NCBI GenBank assembly: GCA_019636795.1
Contig: JAHBWW010000002.1
Coordinates: forward strand, 186,001-250,000
Source of the DNA: Phycisphaeraceae bacterium
GTDB taxonomy: Bacteria > Planctomycetota > Phycisphaerae > Phycisphaerales > UBA1924
Length of the DNA stretch: 64,000 nt
Direction of reading: 5' to 3'
This document shows, piece after piece, positions 18,308 through 27,225 of the stretch. The notes under the pieces are model-generated. The model worked only from the letters and a program-made list of their open reading frames with translations, did no database searches and was not told the origin of the DNA. A program made the position numbers and the translations under genes. The first letter of the stretch is position 1; the number at the start of each line of letters is the position of its first letter.

Positions 18308-21166
18308 TCAGTTGCCACGCAGCGCCGCCTGCGCCGCCGCAAGACGTGCGATCGGCACACGGAATGGCGAGCAACTCACATAGTCAAGCCCGATGCGATG
18401 ACAGAACTCGACCGACGCCGGGTCGCCGCCGTGTTCGCCGCAGATGCCAACCTTCAACTTGTCGTTCCCCGCGCGTCCGCGCACGAGGCCCATCTCAACC
18501 AGCTGCCCAACGCCAGACTGATCGAGCGTGCCAAACGGATCGGCTGGCAAAATCTCCTGGCGAATGTAATCAGGCAGGAACGTGTTCACATCGTCTCGCG
18601 AATATCCGAATGTCAACTGCGTCAAGTCATTGGTCCCGAAACTGAAAAAATCGGCAATCTCAGCGATTTCCTTCGCAGCCAGCGCAGCACGCGGAACCTC
18701 GATCATCGTTCCGATCTTGATATCGAGACGCGGCGTGTAGTCTTCCTCAGCCTTGACCTCGCGAATGACAGCCTCGGTCTCGCGACGCAGCAACTCGAAC
18801 TCGGCGCGTGTGCCGACAAGCGGAATCATGATCTCGGGCATGGCCTTGATCTTGCGACGCACACATTCGATCGTCGCCTCCACAATCGCCCTCACCTGCA
18901 TGCGCAGAATCTCGGGGTACGTGATCGACAGGCGACACCCGCGATGCCCCAGCATCGGGTTCGATTCCTGCAACATCATCACGCGAGAATGGATCTTCTC
19001 GAACGGCACACCCAGACGCGCCGCCATCTCGCGTTGCATTTCCTCTTCATGCGGCACAAACTCATGCAATGGTGGATCCAGCAGGCGAATCGTCACCGGC
19101 AAACCCTTCATCGCTTCGAAGATGCCGATGAAGTCGTCACGCTGATACGGCAGCAACTTGGCCAGCGCGGCCTCGCGTTCCTCCTTCGACTCGGCCAGAA
19201 TCATCTCTCGCATCGAACGGATGCGGTCACCCTCGAAGAACATGTGCTCCGTGCGGCACAGACCAATGCCCTCAGCCCCAAAATCACGCGCCCGGGCCGC
19301 GTCCTTGGGTGCATCCGCATTCGTCCGCACACCAAGCGTGCGATACTTATCCGCCCAACGCATGACCTTGGCAAAATCGCCCGACATTTTCGGCTCGATC
19401 CGCGGCAGGTTGCCATGAATCACCTCGCCCGTCGAACCATCGAGCGAGATCAGATCCTGCCGCCCGAATGTACGCCCCCCCACCGAGAACGTCCCGGCTG
19501 CCACATTGATGTCGATCGCGCTCGCGCCCGCAACACAGCACTTGCCCCAGCCGCGTGCAACAACCGCCGCATGGCTCGTCATACCGCCCGTGCTCGTCAG
19601 AATTCCCACAGCCGAGTGCATGCCGTCAACGTCCTCAGGACTGGTCTCGCGCCGAACCAGAATCACCTGCTCGCCCTGAAGCGCCCGCTCGACGGCTTCC
19701 TCAGCTGTGAACGCCGGACGCCCCACCGCCGCACCGGGCGAAGCCGGCAGACCACGAGCCAGAATGTCGGCTGATGCCTTCTTCGATGGGTCAAAACTCG
19801 GCAGCAGAAGCTGCGTCAGATCGTTGGCAGGAATGCGCAGCACCGCCTGCTTCTCAGTAATCAGTTTTTCCTTGACCATGTCGCAGGCAATACGGACCGA
19901 AGCGCCGCCCGTCCGCTTTCCCGTGCGAGTCTGGAGCATGTACAACTTGCCACGCTCGATCGTGAACTCGATGTCCTGCATTTCGCGGTAGTGCTTCTCG
20001 AGCTTCTTCTTGATGTCGATCAGCTGCTTGTACACCCGCGCGTTCCAGTTCTTCATCTCGTCGACCGGCCTGGGCGTGCGAATCCCCGCAACCACGTCCT
20101 CGCCCTGCGCGTTGACCAGGAACTCGCCGTAAAACTCGTTCTCGCCCGTCGAAGGATTGCGGGTGAACGCAACGCCCGTGCCCGAGTCATCGCCCATGTT
20201 CCCGTACGCCATCGTCTGCACGTTCACCGCAGTGCCCTTGAGACCCACGATCCCGCTCAGGCGGCGATAGCTCACCGCGCGGTCCGCGTGCCAGCTCTTG
20301 AACACCGCCTCGATCGCCAGTTCAAGCTGCTTGAAGGGATTCTGCGGGAACTCATCACCAACATGAGCGCGGTAAACCTCTTTGTACGCATCGCACAACT
20401 CGCGCAGGCCATCCGACGGCACTTCCGTATCCAGCGTGACTCCGTACCGCAGCTTCACTGCGTCAAATGCCGCCTCGAACTTGTCGTGATGTACGCCCAT
20501 CACCACATCGCCGAACATGTTGATCAGTCGGCGATACGCGTCGTACGCAAACCGGCTGTTCCCCGTTGCCTTGACCAGGCCCTCGACCGACGTGTCGTTG
20601 AGCCCGAGGTTCAGAATCGTGTCCATCATCCCCGGCATCGACACCGCCGCACCCGACCGAACCGAAACCAGCAGCGGGTTCTCGTCGCTCCCGAACTGCT
20701 TGCCCGTTTCCTTCTCCAGCGTCGCCATGTGCTGATGCACTTCGTTCATCAAACCGTGAGGCAGACGCTTGCCGCCCTCGTAATAACGAGCGCACGTGTC
20801 CGTCGTGATCGTGAACCCCGGAGGCACCGGCAAGCCGATCGAAGTCATGTCGGCCAGGTTCGCGCCCTTACCCCCGAGCAACTGCTTCATCGACGTGTCG
20901 CCCTCGGTGCCAAGCATGCCGAAGTAGAACACCATTTTGTCCTTGCGAGGACGACGATCGGCAGCTGGCGCGCTCCGCCCGCCGCTTCGTGCCGATTTGC
21001 GCGCAACCTTCTTGGTCGTGTGACGAGCGCTCGCGCCCCCGGCATGAACTTTCGCCGCCCCTTTCTTTTTCACACTCGACGACGAGCCCCCGGGCTTTGT
21101 CGTTGACTTCTTCGGGGCAACCTTTTTGCTCGTCTTCTTCGTCTTCTTCGCCATAGCGTTGCTCAT
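18308..21166 (-). CDS. ppdK: Pyruvate, phosphate dikinase with Lys-rich N-terminal extension
   Basis: 952 residues; interconverts pyruvate, ATP and phosphate with PEP, AMP and PPi. The N-terminal ATP-grasp part has GGKGANLADM and RNPSTGENEFYGEFL; the swivelling domain has the phospho-His in GGMTSHAAVVARGWG; the C-terminal barrel ends CGEHGGDPASVEFCHRIGLDYVSCSPFR with the catalytic Cys region. The family is usually near 875-900 residues. The surplus is the first 75 residues, rich in Lys, Ser, Thr and Ala (KKTKKTSKKVAPKKSTTKPG), resembling histone-H1-like tails; catalytic homology starts at MVFYFG (about 78). An internal start at that Met is the alternative. Its 5' end is divergent from pabB. 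Confidence 0.93.
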   Translation of the reverse strand: MSNAMAKKTKKTSKKVAPKKSTTKPGGSSSSVKKKGAAKVHAGGASARHTTKKVARKSARSGGRSAPAADRRPRKDKMVFYFGMLGTEGDTSMKQLLGGKGANLADMTSIGLPVPPGFTITTDTCARYYEGGKRLPHGLMNEVHQHMATLEKETGKQFGSDENPLLVSVRSGAAVSMPGMMDTILNLGLNDTSVEGLVKATGNSRFAYDAYRRLINMFGDVVMGVHHDKFEAAFDAVKLRYGVTLDTEVPSDGLRELCDAYKEVYRAHVGDEFPQNPFKQLELAIEAVFKSWHADRAVSYRRLSGIVGLKGTAVNVQTMAYGNMGDDSGTGVAFTRNPSTGENEFYGEFLVNAQGEDVVAGIRTPRPVDEMKNWNARVYKQLIDIKKKLEKHYREMQDIEFTIERGKLYMLQTRTGKRTGGASVRIACDMVKEKLITEKQAVLRIPANDLTQLLLPSFDPSKKASADILARGLPASPGAAVGRPAFTAEEAVERALQGEQVILVRRETSPEDVDGMHSAVGILTSTGGMTSHAAVVARGWGKCCVAGASAIDINVAAGTFSVGGRTFGRQDLISLDGSTGEVIHGNLPRIEPKMSGDFAKVMRWADKYRTLGVRTNADAPKDAARARDFGAEGIGLCRTEHMFFEGDRIRSMREMILAESKEEREAALAKLLPYQRDDFIGIFEAMKGLPVTIRLLDPPLHEFVPHEEEMQREMAARLGVPFEKIHSRVMMLQESNPMLGHRGCRLSITYPEILRMQVRAIVEATIECVRRKIKAMPEIMIPLVGTRAEFELLRRETEAVIREVKAEEDYTPRLDIKIGTMIEVPRAALAAKEIAEIADFFSFGTNDLTQLTFGYSRDDVNTFLPDYIRQEILPADPFGTLDQSGVGQLVEMGLVRGRAGNDKLKVGICGEHGGDPASVEFCHRIGLDYVSCSPFRVPIARLAAAQAALRGN

Positions 21167-21287
21167 TCAAACTCTCGCGAGGTTCTGGAGTGCTGGTTAT
21201 GCCCACGCTCGCGCTCTGCGAGGGGGGCATAGTTTATCGTCGCAACCCCCTACGATCGACCTCCGACACCTCATAACCTCGCGACAT

Positions 21288-22598
21288 ATGCACTTCCTCG
21301 ATCAGAAATCACCTTATTTCATCATTCGACACTGGCCTAAGCACCTGCCTCTGGCTGTTGTATGTTCCAACACCCAAGCCGGACTTCGCATCTCCCTCAC
21401 CAGCCCCGCCTCCTCGCTTGAACTCAGCAAGGGTGCACATTGCATATTCGCAAGAGACAGCATCCAAACTGCATCCGAACGAAACCCACCCGATTCCCCG
21501 CTTGCCTTCCTCGAACATGAACTCTCAAGACCCGATCCGCCGCTCTACTGGATCGCTGCATTCTCGTACGACCTCGCCCCTCACCTTGAACCCGCAGCCG
21601 CTCCACTACGCCAGTCTACTTGGCCGCTCGCAACCCTCCACCGATGCAACTGGTCCGCGACCCACGATCAGGCGAGCAATCGCTGGCAACTCACCGGCGA
21701 TCTTGACGCCGCTCTTGCCGCACTGACCCAACTCGAACCCGCGCCAGCCAACTGCACACTCAACGCGCCTCACCTCGAATCAAATCGCGATCACTATCTT
21801 CGCGCAACCCGGCGCGCACTCGAACTCATCCGCGCCGGCGACATCTATCAGGTCAATCTCGCTCACCGCCTTCACGCAGACCTGCAAGGCTCGCCGCGCG
21901 CGCTCGCCGCTGACATCTTTCAATCGGCTCGCCCCTGGCACGGCTGTTACCTCGAAACCGAATCTCCCCGCCGCGCCATCATCTCCTCAAGCCCCGAACT
22001 CTTCCTCGAACGTCTCGGCAGCCGCATCACCACGCGCCCCATGAAGGGCACACGCCCCATCAACGCCGACGAACGCGAACTCTTCAACGCCGAGAAGGAT
22101 CGCGCCGAACTCAACATGATCGTCGATCTCATGCGCAACGATCTCGGGCGAGTCTGCTCGGTCGGCTCCATTCGCGTCGATGTCCCGCGGCAACTCGAAC
22201 GCCACGCCCAGAGCGTCCTTCAAGCCACCGCCACCGTCTCCGGTTCGCTCCGCCCTGGCATCACCTTCTCCGAGATCCTCGCAGCAACATTCCCACCCGG
22301 TTCTGTCACCGGCGCACCAAAGATCCGCGCGATGCAGATCATCGAAGAACTCGAAGGCGAACCTCGCGGCCCATACTGCGGCTCGATCGGCCTCATCCAC
22401 CCAGACGGCAACTTCTCGCTCAACGTCGCCATCCGCACCTCGCTCCTCACCCATCGCTGCGCCGACACCTGGAACCTCGATTACCGCGTTGGAGCCGGCA
22501 TTGTCGCCGACAGCTCTCCCGAATGCGAATGGACCGAAACCCTCGACAAAGCGCACGTTCTCTGCCGACACACAACCCACGAACGAGCCTCAACATGA
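21288..22598 (+). CDS. pabB: Aminodeoxychorismate synthase component I (chorismate-binding)
   Basis: 436 residues; makes 4-amino-4-deoxychorismate for folate. The chorismate-binding core from about residue 180 has the PMKGTRP motif, HAQSVLQATATVSGSL, FPPGSVTGAPKIRAMQIIEELE and RGPYCGSIG, in the normal order. The PIKGT-type Lys in TRPMKGT marks PabB rather than anthranilate synthase TrpE, although distinction is not absolute. No glutamine amidotransferase partner (pabA) is in the window. No clear ribosome-binding site precedes the ATG at 21288. Its stop overlaps the start of the nudix gene (ATGA). Confidence 0.88.
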   Translation: MHFLDQKSPYFIIRHWPKHLPLAVVCSNTQAGLRISLTSPASSLELSKGAHCIFARDSIQTASERNPPDSPLAFLEHELSRPDPPLYWIAAFSYDLAPHLEPAAAPLRQSTWPLATLHRCNWSATHDQASNRWQLTGDLDAALAALTQLEPAPANCTLNAPHLESNRDHYLRATRRALELIRAGDIYQVNLAHRLHADLQGSPRALAADIFQSARPWHGCYLETESPRRAIISSSPELFLERLGSRITTRPMKGTRPINADERELFNAEKDRAELNMIVDLMRNDLGRVCSVGSIRVDVPRQLERHAQSVLQATATVSGSLRPGITFSEILAATFPPGSVTGAPKIRAMQIIEELEGEPRGPYCGSIGLIHPDGNFSLNVAIRTSLLTHRCADTWNLDYRVGAGIVADSSPECEWTETLDKAHVLCRHTTHERAST

Positions 22599-23083
22599 CG
22601 GGCCCTCAACTCCGCGTCGACATCATCGACGTCTACATCTTCCGCGCCACACCACCTGACATCGAACTTCTCCAACTCCGCCGCACGCGCTCCCCGTTGT
22701 CCGGCTCATGGCAACCCATCATGGGACACATCGAACCGGGCGAAACCGCCTTGACTGCTGCACGCCGCGAAGTCCAGGAGGAAACGGGTCTTGACAGTGC
22801 TGCGCCCATTGTGCTCGGGCTTTGGGCACTCGAACAAGTACACCCCTTCTACCTGCCCGATCTCGACGCAATCATCCTCAGCCCGCGCTTCGCACTTCAG
22901 GTTGAAGCATCATGGACCCCGACGCTCAACACCGAACATGACGCCTCCCGATGGATCCCCGCACGCGACGCAGGCGAGCACTTCATGTGGCCCGGTCAGC
23001 GCGCTGCAATCGCCGAACTTCTCTCCTCACTCTGGCCAGCAGACAACCCGGCTCGCGCACGTTGCTCAGTACAAAGCCTCTGA
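22595..23083 (+). CDS. Nudix hydrolase, NudB-like
   Basis: 162 residues. The full Nudix box GHIEPGETALTAARREVQEETGL spans residues 44-66. The start overlaps the pabB stop in ATGA, so the two are translationally coupled. The end of the protein (NTEHDASRWIPARDAGEHFMWPGQRAAIAELL) follows the same pattern as the C-terminus of E. coli NudB, which removes pyrophosphate from dihydroneopterin triphosphate in folate synthesis. Coupling to pabB supports that role. The last 18 bases overlap the convergent glycosyltransferase gene. Confidence 0.85.
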   Translation: MTGPQLRVDIIDVYIFRATPPDIELLQLRRTRSPLSGSWQPIMGHIEPGETALTAARREVQEETGLDSAAPIVLGLWALEQVHPFYLPDLDAIILSPRFALQVEASWTPTLNTEHDASRWIPARDAGEHFMWPGQRAAIAELLSSLWPADNPARARCSVQSL

Positions 23084-25510
23084 CCCGCCTCGCGCCACTG
23101 TTGATTCGACCATCTCGATCACACGCCGAGCAGTGGCCTCATGAGTGAATGACACACGCACGCGCTCAGCGATCTGCTCCCCGCGCGATCGCCTCCACGC
23201 CGGATCGCTGATCGCCCGCTCGACGCATCGCTCCAGACCAGCCTCATCCGAAAACGTCACATCTTCCAGACTCCCCAGCAGATCCTCAGGCGTGGCCACC
23301 TCGAACGCAACCCCGAACCGCTTCATGTTCTCGAGTGTCTGAGGATGCACCCAAAGCGTCTGCTCAACCCCGAACCCAGTCCCCACGCACACCTCACGCA
23401 ACAACCGCAACGGTTCATGCTTCTCAACGTCAAAACCCAAAAAACCATCCGCTGCACGCACACAATCCGGTTTGGACACACGCGCAACACGCGCAATCGC
23501 CCGCTGCCGACTCTGACCGAAACTCGACCCGATCACCCGACACAATGGCAGCCCGCCCGATAGCGCACACTCCATCACACGTTGATGCACCAGCGACGTC
23601 ATCGAAGCGTGCAGCTGCACCGAAGCGCCCTGATACGCAGCCCGCAATTGTTCGCCATGTTCCAACACGCCGGCAGCATACGTGCCGAACTTGGCGTGCA
23701 GTTCCCACTCACGACCATAGATCCGTAGCCTCCACCCACGTCGCTGCGCGATCCTCACCGCCCAGTTGAGCATCTCATGCCGCAGCACTCGCTCAATCAT
23801 CGGCACCAGATACTGCTCACGCAGCTGCTGCGCCACGCGCGGCTCCGGCACACTCCCGCGCACACGCAACCACGCCTCACAAGGAATGTCCTTGACCATC
23901 CGCGATCGATCCTCACCACAGATATCGCCGTAGCGCTCCACGATCAGATCACGCATCGCATCGAGCACCCGCACCACCTGCGGGTCACTCGCATTGCTGC
24001 GGAGCCGCACATGCAGCGCCTCGGGCGTCTCACTGTGATGGCTCACATACGCAATCTCGCACGCATACTCCTTCAGGTCCGGTGCTGCCGACACATAAAA
24101 CTTGCGCCCACAAGCCACCACCGGTGTCGACAACGCACGCCCCGCCGGATACTTGAAATGCGTCAGCAAACTCGGATACACATGCCCCATCACAAAATCC
24201 CGCTCCCCGTGCGCCGCTCCGACCTTGGCATCAAACAAATGCGGCATCGAATCCTGAATCCAGCACACAAATGGCGCATTAGAGCAGAACGCCTCCGCCC
24301 GAGTCGCCCGAGGCCAATTGATCAGCACGATGAGATCCGGATCAAACTCAAGCTGCTCTCGCATATACGCAATCGGCGAAAACCGCGATCCATCATCCGC
24401 TTCGATCATCAGACGCGATTCCCATCCCAGCGCCTCAAACCCCGCCGCCAGATCACGGCTGGCGTGCTGAACGTACGTCGAGTACCGCGTCGTAGCGACA
24501 AGCACTCGACGAGGTCTTGCTTCCGCAAATCGTGCGCGCCAATACGACGCATCCCGCTCCCTGTCACGCTCGATCACACGCGCCCGCAGTTCATCAGCCA
24601 ATCGCCGCTGCTCAATGCCCAGATCCCGCATGACGTCACTCAGCCCCGGCTCGCACCGATCGCGCAACACCCCGATCGGAATGACCGCCCCAATTGCATC
24701 GAACCCAAACCTCCTACGCACCACTTCCCGCACACGCTCAACCGCGTCCTCACCTGCAATCACAATGGCACGCGACAGCAGCGCCGACAAATCACAAAAC
24801 GAAAGCCCCTCCGCCAACTCGCTCTCACTCCGCTGCACCACAATCAACGGCGGCATGTACCCATCACGCAGCCTCGGCGTCGCATCCGCAACCGCCATCG
24901 CAACCCACGGCGGGCTGAGCCCCTCGATCAACAATGGCCCAGTTGCCACACGCGACGCCTGACTCAAATGTGCAGCCGCGAACTCGCTCGCCTCACGCCG
25001 CAGGTCGCAAACCCACTCACATCCCGCCAGTCCCGAGCCCTCCGCGTTCTGTCGCACAACATTGCCATCAGACGCCCGGTGATACAGCGTTCCCTCCGCA
25101 ACCCACGCCTCGATCGCCCGTTCCTGCCATGCCACATCGAGCATCGCTGCGTTGACTCGCGCCTGCTGAACCATCACATCGCGCTCGATCGCACGCGCAT
25201 CCCGATGCGCCCCCAGCAAACGGTCTCGCTCCAGTCGCAACGAACCACCCTCGATCTGCGACGCCGTCTCCCACGCCAGCCGCCGCAATCCGAGCGACTC
25301 CAGTGCCTTCGCCGCCAGCAACCGCACCTCGCCATCACCCGGCTGAACGCGCAACTCTTGCGCAGCCTGCGCCAAAATGCCCCACCCACTGACGCCCTGC
25401 CCCGTGCCCGGCATCGGCGATCGACTGCCCCCCGCGCGCAATGAAACTCCGCTCATGCCGCCACAATCGACCGCAAACTCCACAAACATGCAATTTTCGC
25501 GCGTTGGCAC
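23066..25510 (-). CDS. Large glycosyltransferase-like protein (CgeB / GT1-like C-terminus)
   Basis: Up to 814 residues. The N-terminal 320 residues have no recognised family. From about 330 (RRVLVATTRYSTYVQHASRDLAAGFEALGW) the pattern is that of a GT-B glycosyltransferase: a first Rossmann half with FDPDLIVLINWP and PFVCWIQDSMPHLF, and a second half with GVLEHGEQLRAAYQGASVQLHAS, RVMECALSGGLPL and a final ANMKRFG...ATPEDLLGSL segment like the CgeB-type C-terminal domain. The start is uncertain: Met 1 (25510), Met 8 (25489) and Met 19 (25456) are possible, none with a strong ribosome-binding site. Divergent from the HldE-like gene. Confidence 0.7.
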   Translation of the reverse strand: MPTRENCMFVEFAVDCGGMSGVSLRAGGSRSPMPGTGQGVSGWGILAQAAQELRVQPGDGEVRLLAAKALESLGLRRLAWETASQIEGGSLRLERDRLLGAHRDARAIERDVMVQQARVNAAMLDVAWQERAIEAWVAEGTLYHRASDGNVVRQNAEGSGLAGCEWVCDLRREASEFAAAHLSQASRVATGPLLIEGLSPPWVAMAVADATPRLRDGYMPPLIVVQRSESELAEGLSFCDLSALLSRAIVIAGEDAVERVREVVRRRFGFDAIGAVIPIGVLRDRCEPGLSDVMRDLGIEQRRLADELRARVIERDRERDASYWRARFAEARPRRVLVATTRYSTYVQHASRDLAAGFEALGWESRLMIEADDGSRFSPIAYMREQLEFDPDLIVLINWPRATRAEAFCSNAPFVCWIQDSMPHLFDAKVGAAHGERDFVMGHVYPSLLTHFKYPAGRALSTPVVACGRKFYVSAAPDLKEYACEIAYVSHHSETPEALHVRLRSNASDPQVVRVLDAMRDLIVERYGDICGEDRSRMVKDIPCEAWLRVRGSVPEPRVAQQLREQYLVPMIERVLRHEMLNWAVRIAQRRGWRLRIYGREWELHAKFGTYAAGVLEHGEQLRAAYQGASVQLHASMTSLVHQRVMECALSGGLPLCRVIGSSFGQSRQRAIARVARVSKPDCVRAADGFLGFDVEKHEPLRLLREVCVGTGFGVEQTLWVHPQTLENMKRFGVAFEVATPEDLLGSLEDVTFSDEAGLERCVERAISDPAWRRSRGEQIAERVRVSFTHEATARRVIEMVESTVARGGSEALY

Positions 25511-25584
25511 TCATCAGCCTGGGTACCACTGCACCACTCATCGCGATTTCCCGTTCCCCCGCCCCACTCGCCGATAACGCAAGC

Positions 25585-27225
25585 ATGCCCAGCCCAGCAC
25601 GCGCCAAGATTCTCTCCATCAACGATCTTCAGCAACTCCGCGCACAAGCCCGCACCGCAGGCCAGACTGTCGTCCAGTGTCATGGCTGCTTTGACATCGT
25701 TCATCCCGGGCACATCCGCCACCTCCGATTCGCAAAATCCCAAGGCGATCTCCTTCTCGTCACCATCACCGGCGATTCCGAAATCACCAAAGGCGACGGC
25801 CGACCACTCATCCCCCAGGAACTCCGCGCCGAAAACCTCGCCGAGCTCGACTGCGTCGATTGGGTCTGCATCGACCCTCACCCCACCGCCGCCGATCTCC
25901 TCACCCACATTCAGCCCGACGTCTTCATCAAGGGCCGTGAGTACGAGTTCAACCGCGATCCGCGTTTCGCCGCCGAACGCGCCGCCGTCGAGAATGCCGG
26001 AGGCCGCGTCGTCTTCAGTTCCGGCGACGTCATCTTCAGTTCAACCGCACTCATCAACGCAATGGAAGCCCAGACCGAACCATTCCAGCGTCGCCTCGCG
26101 CACCTCGCCCAGCAGCCCGAACTCGCGCAAGGCGCACTCGAACTGCTCTACTCCGCTTTCCGAGGCCGCCGAATACTTATCCTCGGCGAAATCGTGCAGG
26201 AAACATACGTCTTCTGCGATCAACCCGAAGTCGCCGACGAAGCCCCAATCATGTCGCTCCGCCCCGTTCGGCACCAATACTTCGATGGCGGAGCAGCCAT
26301 CATCGCACGGCATCTCGCAGCACTCGGCGCAAAACCCACCCTCGCCACCGCTCTCCCCGACTCCGATCTGGCTCGCGCCGTGCAGCGTCGACTCAACGCT
26401 GCAGGTGTCGATGTCAATCCCGTCACAATCGACTCACCAATTCCCGAGCGCCAGCGCTTCTTCGTCAACTCCACAAAGATGATGAAACTCGATCTGGCCG
26501 ATCACCTCGTTCTCGACGCACGTCAGCGCGAGCAACTCATCGCGGGCACCATCTCCATTGTCAACGATGCCCAAGGCTTCGACGCCGCGATCATCGCCGA
26601 CGCTGGCATCGGTCTCTTCTCGCCCGCAATCCTTCAGCGCCTCAGCCGAGATCTCCGCCCACACATCGGCGTCCTCGCTGCCGGCAGCAGCTCGCGCCGC
26701 GCCGACCTCCGCTCCCTTCATCACCTCGATCTCCTCTGCACCTCCGAATCGCAACTCCGCGACGCATACCGCAACTTCGGCGACGGCCTCCCCGCCGTCA
26801 CATGGGAACTCTTCCACGAGACCAACTCACACGCCGCCATCGTATCGCTCGCCGACGAAGGTCTCATCGCCTTCAACCGTCTCCCACAAGCCACCGACTC
26901 CGCATGGCAGTCTCGACTCAAAGGCGAACATGTCCCCTCACTGGCCGCCAATCCCGTCGATACGCTCGGCTGTCACGAAGCCATGCTCGCCACCGCCACC
27001 CTCGCCCTGGCCAGTGGCGCATCGCTCCTCGCCGCTGGCTTCCTCGCATCCGTCGCTGCCGGCCTGCACGCACGCCGCATCGGCAACCCACCCGTCGAAA
27101 TCTCTGAACTCCGACGCGACTGTTCCCGCGTGCTCTCATCGCGCATCGCGTTCACTCAGACCGAACTCCCCATCGTCGCTCGCATCACCAGGCCAGATCC
27201 CGCTGCACACCGCACCGCCTCATGA
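25585..27225 (+). CDS. HldE-like fusion in reversed order: nucleotidyltransferase plus degenerate PfkB domain
   Basis: 546 residues. Residues 30-165 form a cytidylyltransferase-type domain with GCFDIVHPGH (34-43), KGDGRPLIPQELRAENL and DVFIKGREYE, as in the adenylyltransferase half of HldE (ADP-heptose synthesis). Residues about 185-500 resemble a PfkB sugar kinase (FDGGAAIIARHLAALGAK, DLADHL, TWELFHETN). In E. coli HldE the kinase comes first; here the order is reversed. The PfkB active-site signature, normally DTxGAGD, reads DTLGCHE (459-465), so the catalytic Asp and anion-hole residues are missing and kinase activity is doubtful. The next gene overlaps by 4 bases. Likely role: activation of a sugar for surface glycans. 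Confidence 0.8.
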   Translation: MPSPARAKILSINDLQQLRAQARTAGQTVVQCHGCFDIVHPGHIRHLRFAKSQGDLLLVTITGDSEITKGDGRPLIPQELRAENLAELDCVDWVCIDPHPTAADLLTHIQPDVFIKGREYEFNRDPRFAAERAAVENAGGRVVFSSGDVIFSSTALINAMEAQTEPFQRRLAHLAQQPELAQGALELLYSAFRGRRILILGEIVQETYVFCDQPEVADEAPIMSLRPVRHQYFDGGAAIIARHLAALGAKPTLATALPDSDLARAVQRRLNAAGVDVNPVTIDSPIPERQRFFVNSTKMMKLDLADHLVLDARQREQLIAGTISIVNDAQGFDAAIIADAGIGLFSPAILQRLSRDLRPHIGVLAAGSSSRRADLRSLHHLDLLCTSESQLRDAYRNFGDGLPAVTWELFHETNSHAAIVSLADEGLIAFNRLPQATDSAWQSRLKGEHVPSLAANPVDTLGCHEAMLATATLALASGASLLAAGFLASVAAGLHARRIGNPPVEISELRRDCSRVLSSRIAFTQTELPIVARITRPDPAAHRTAS

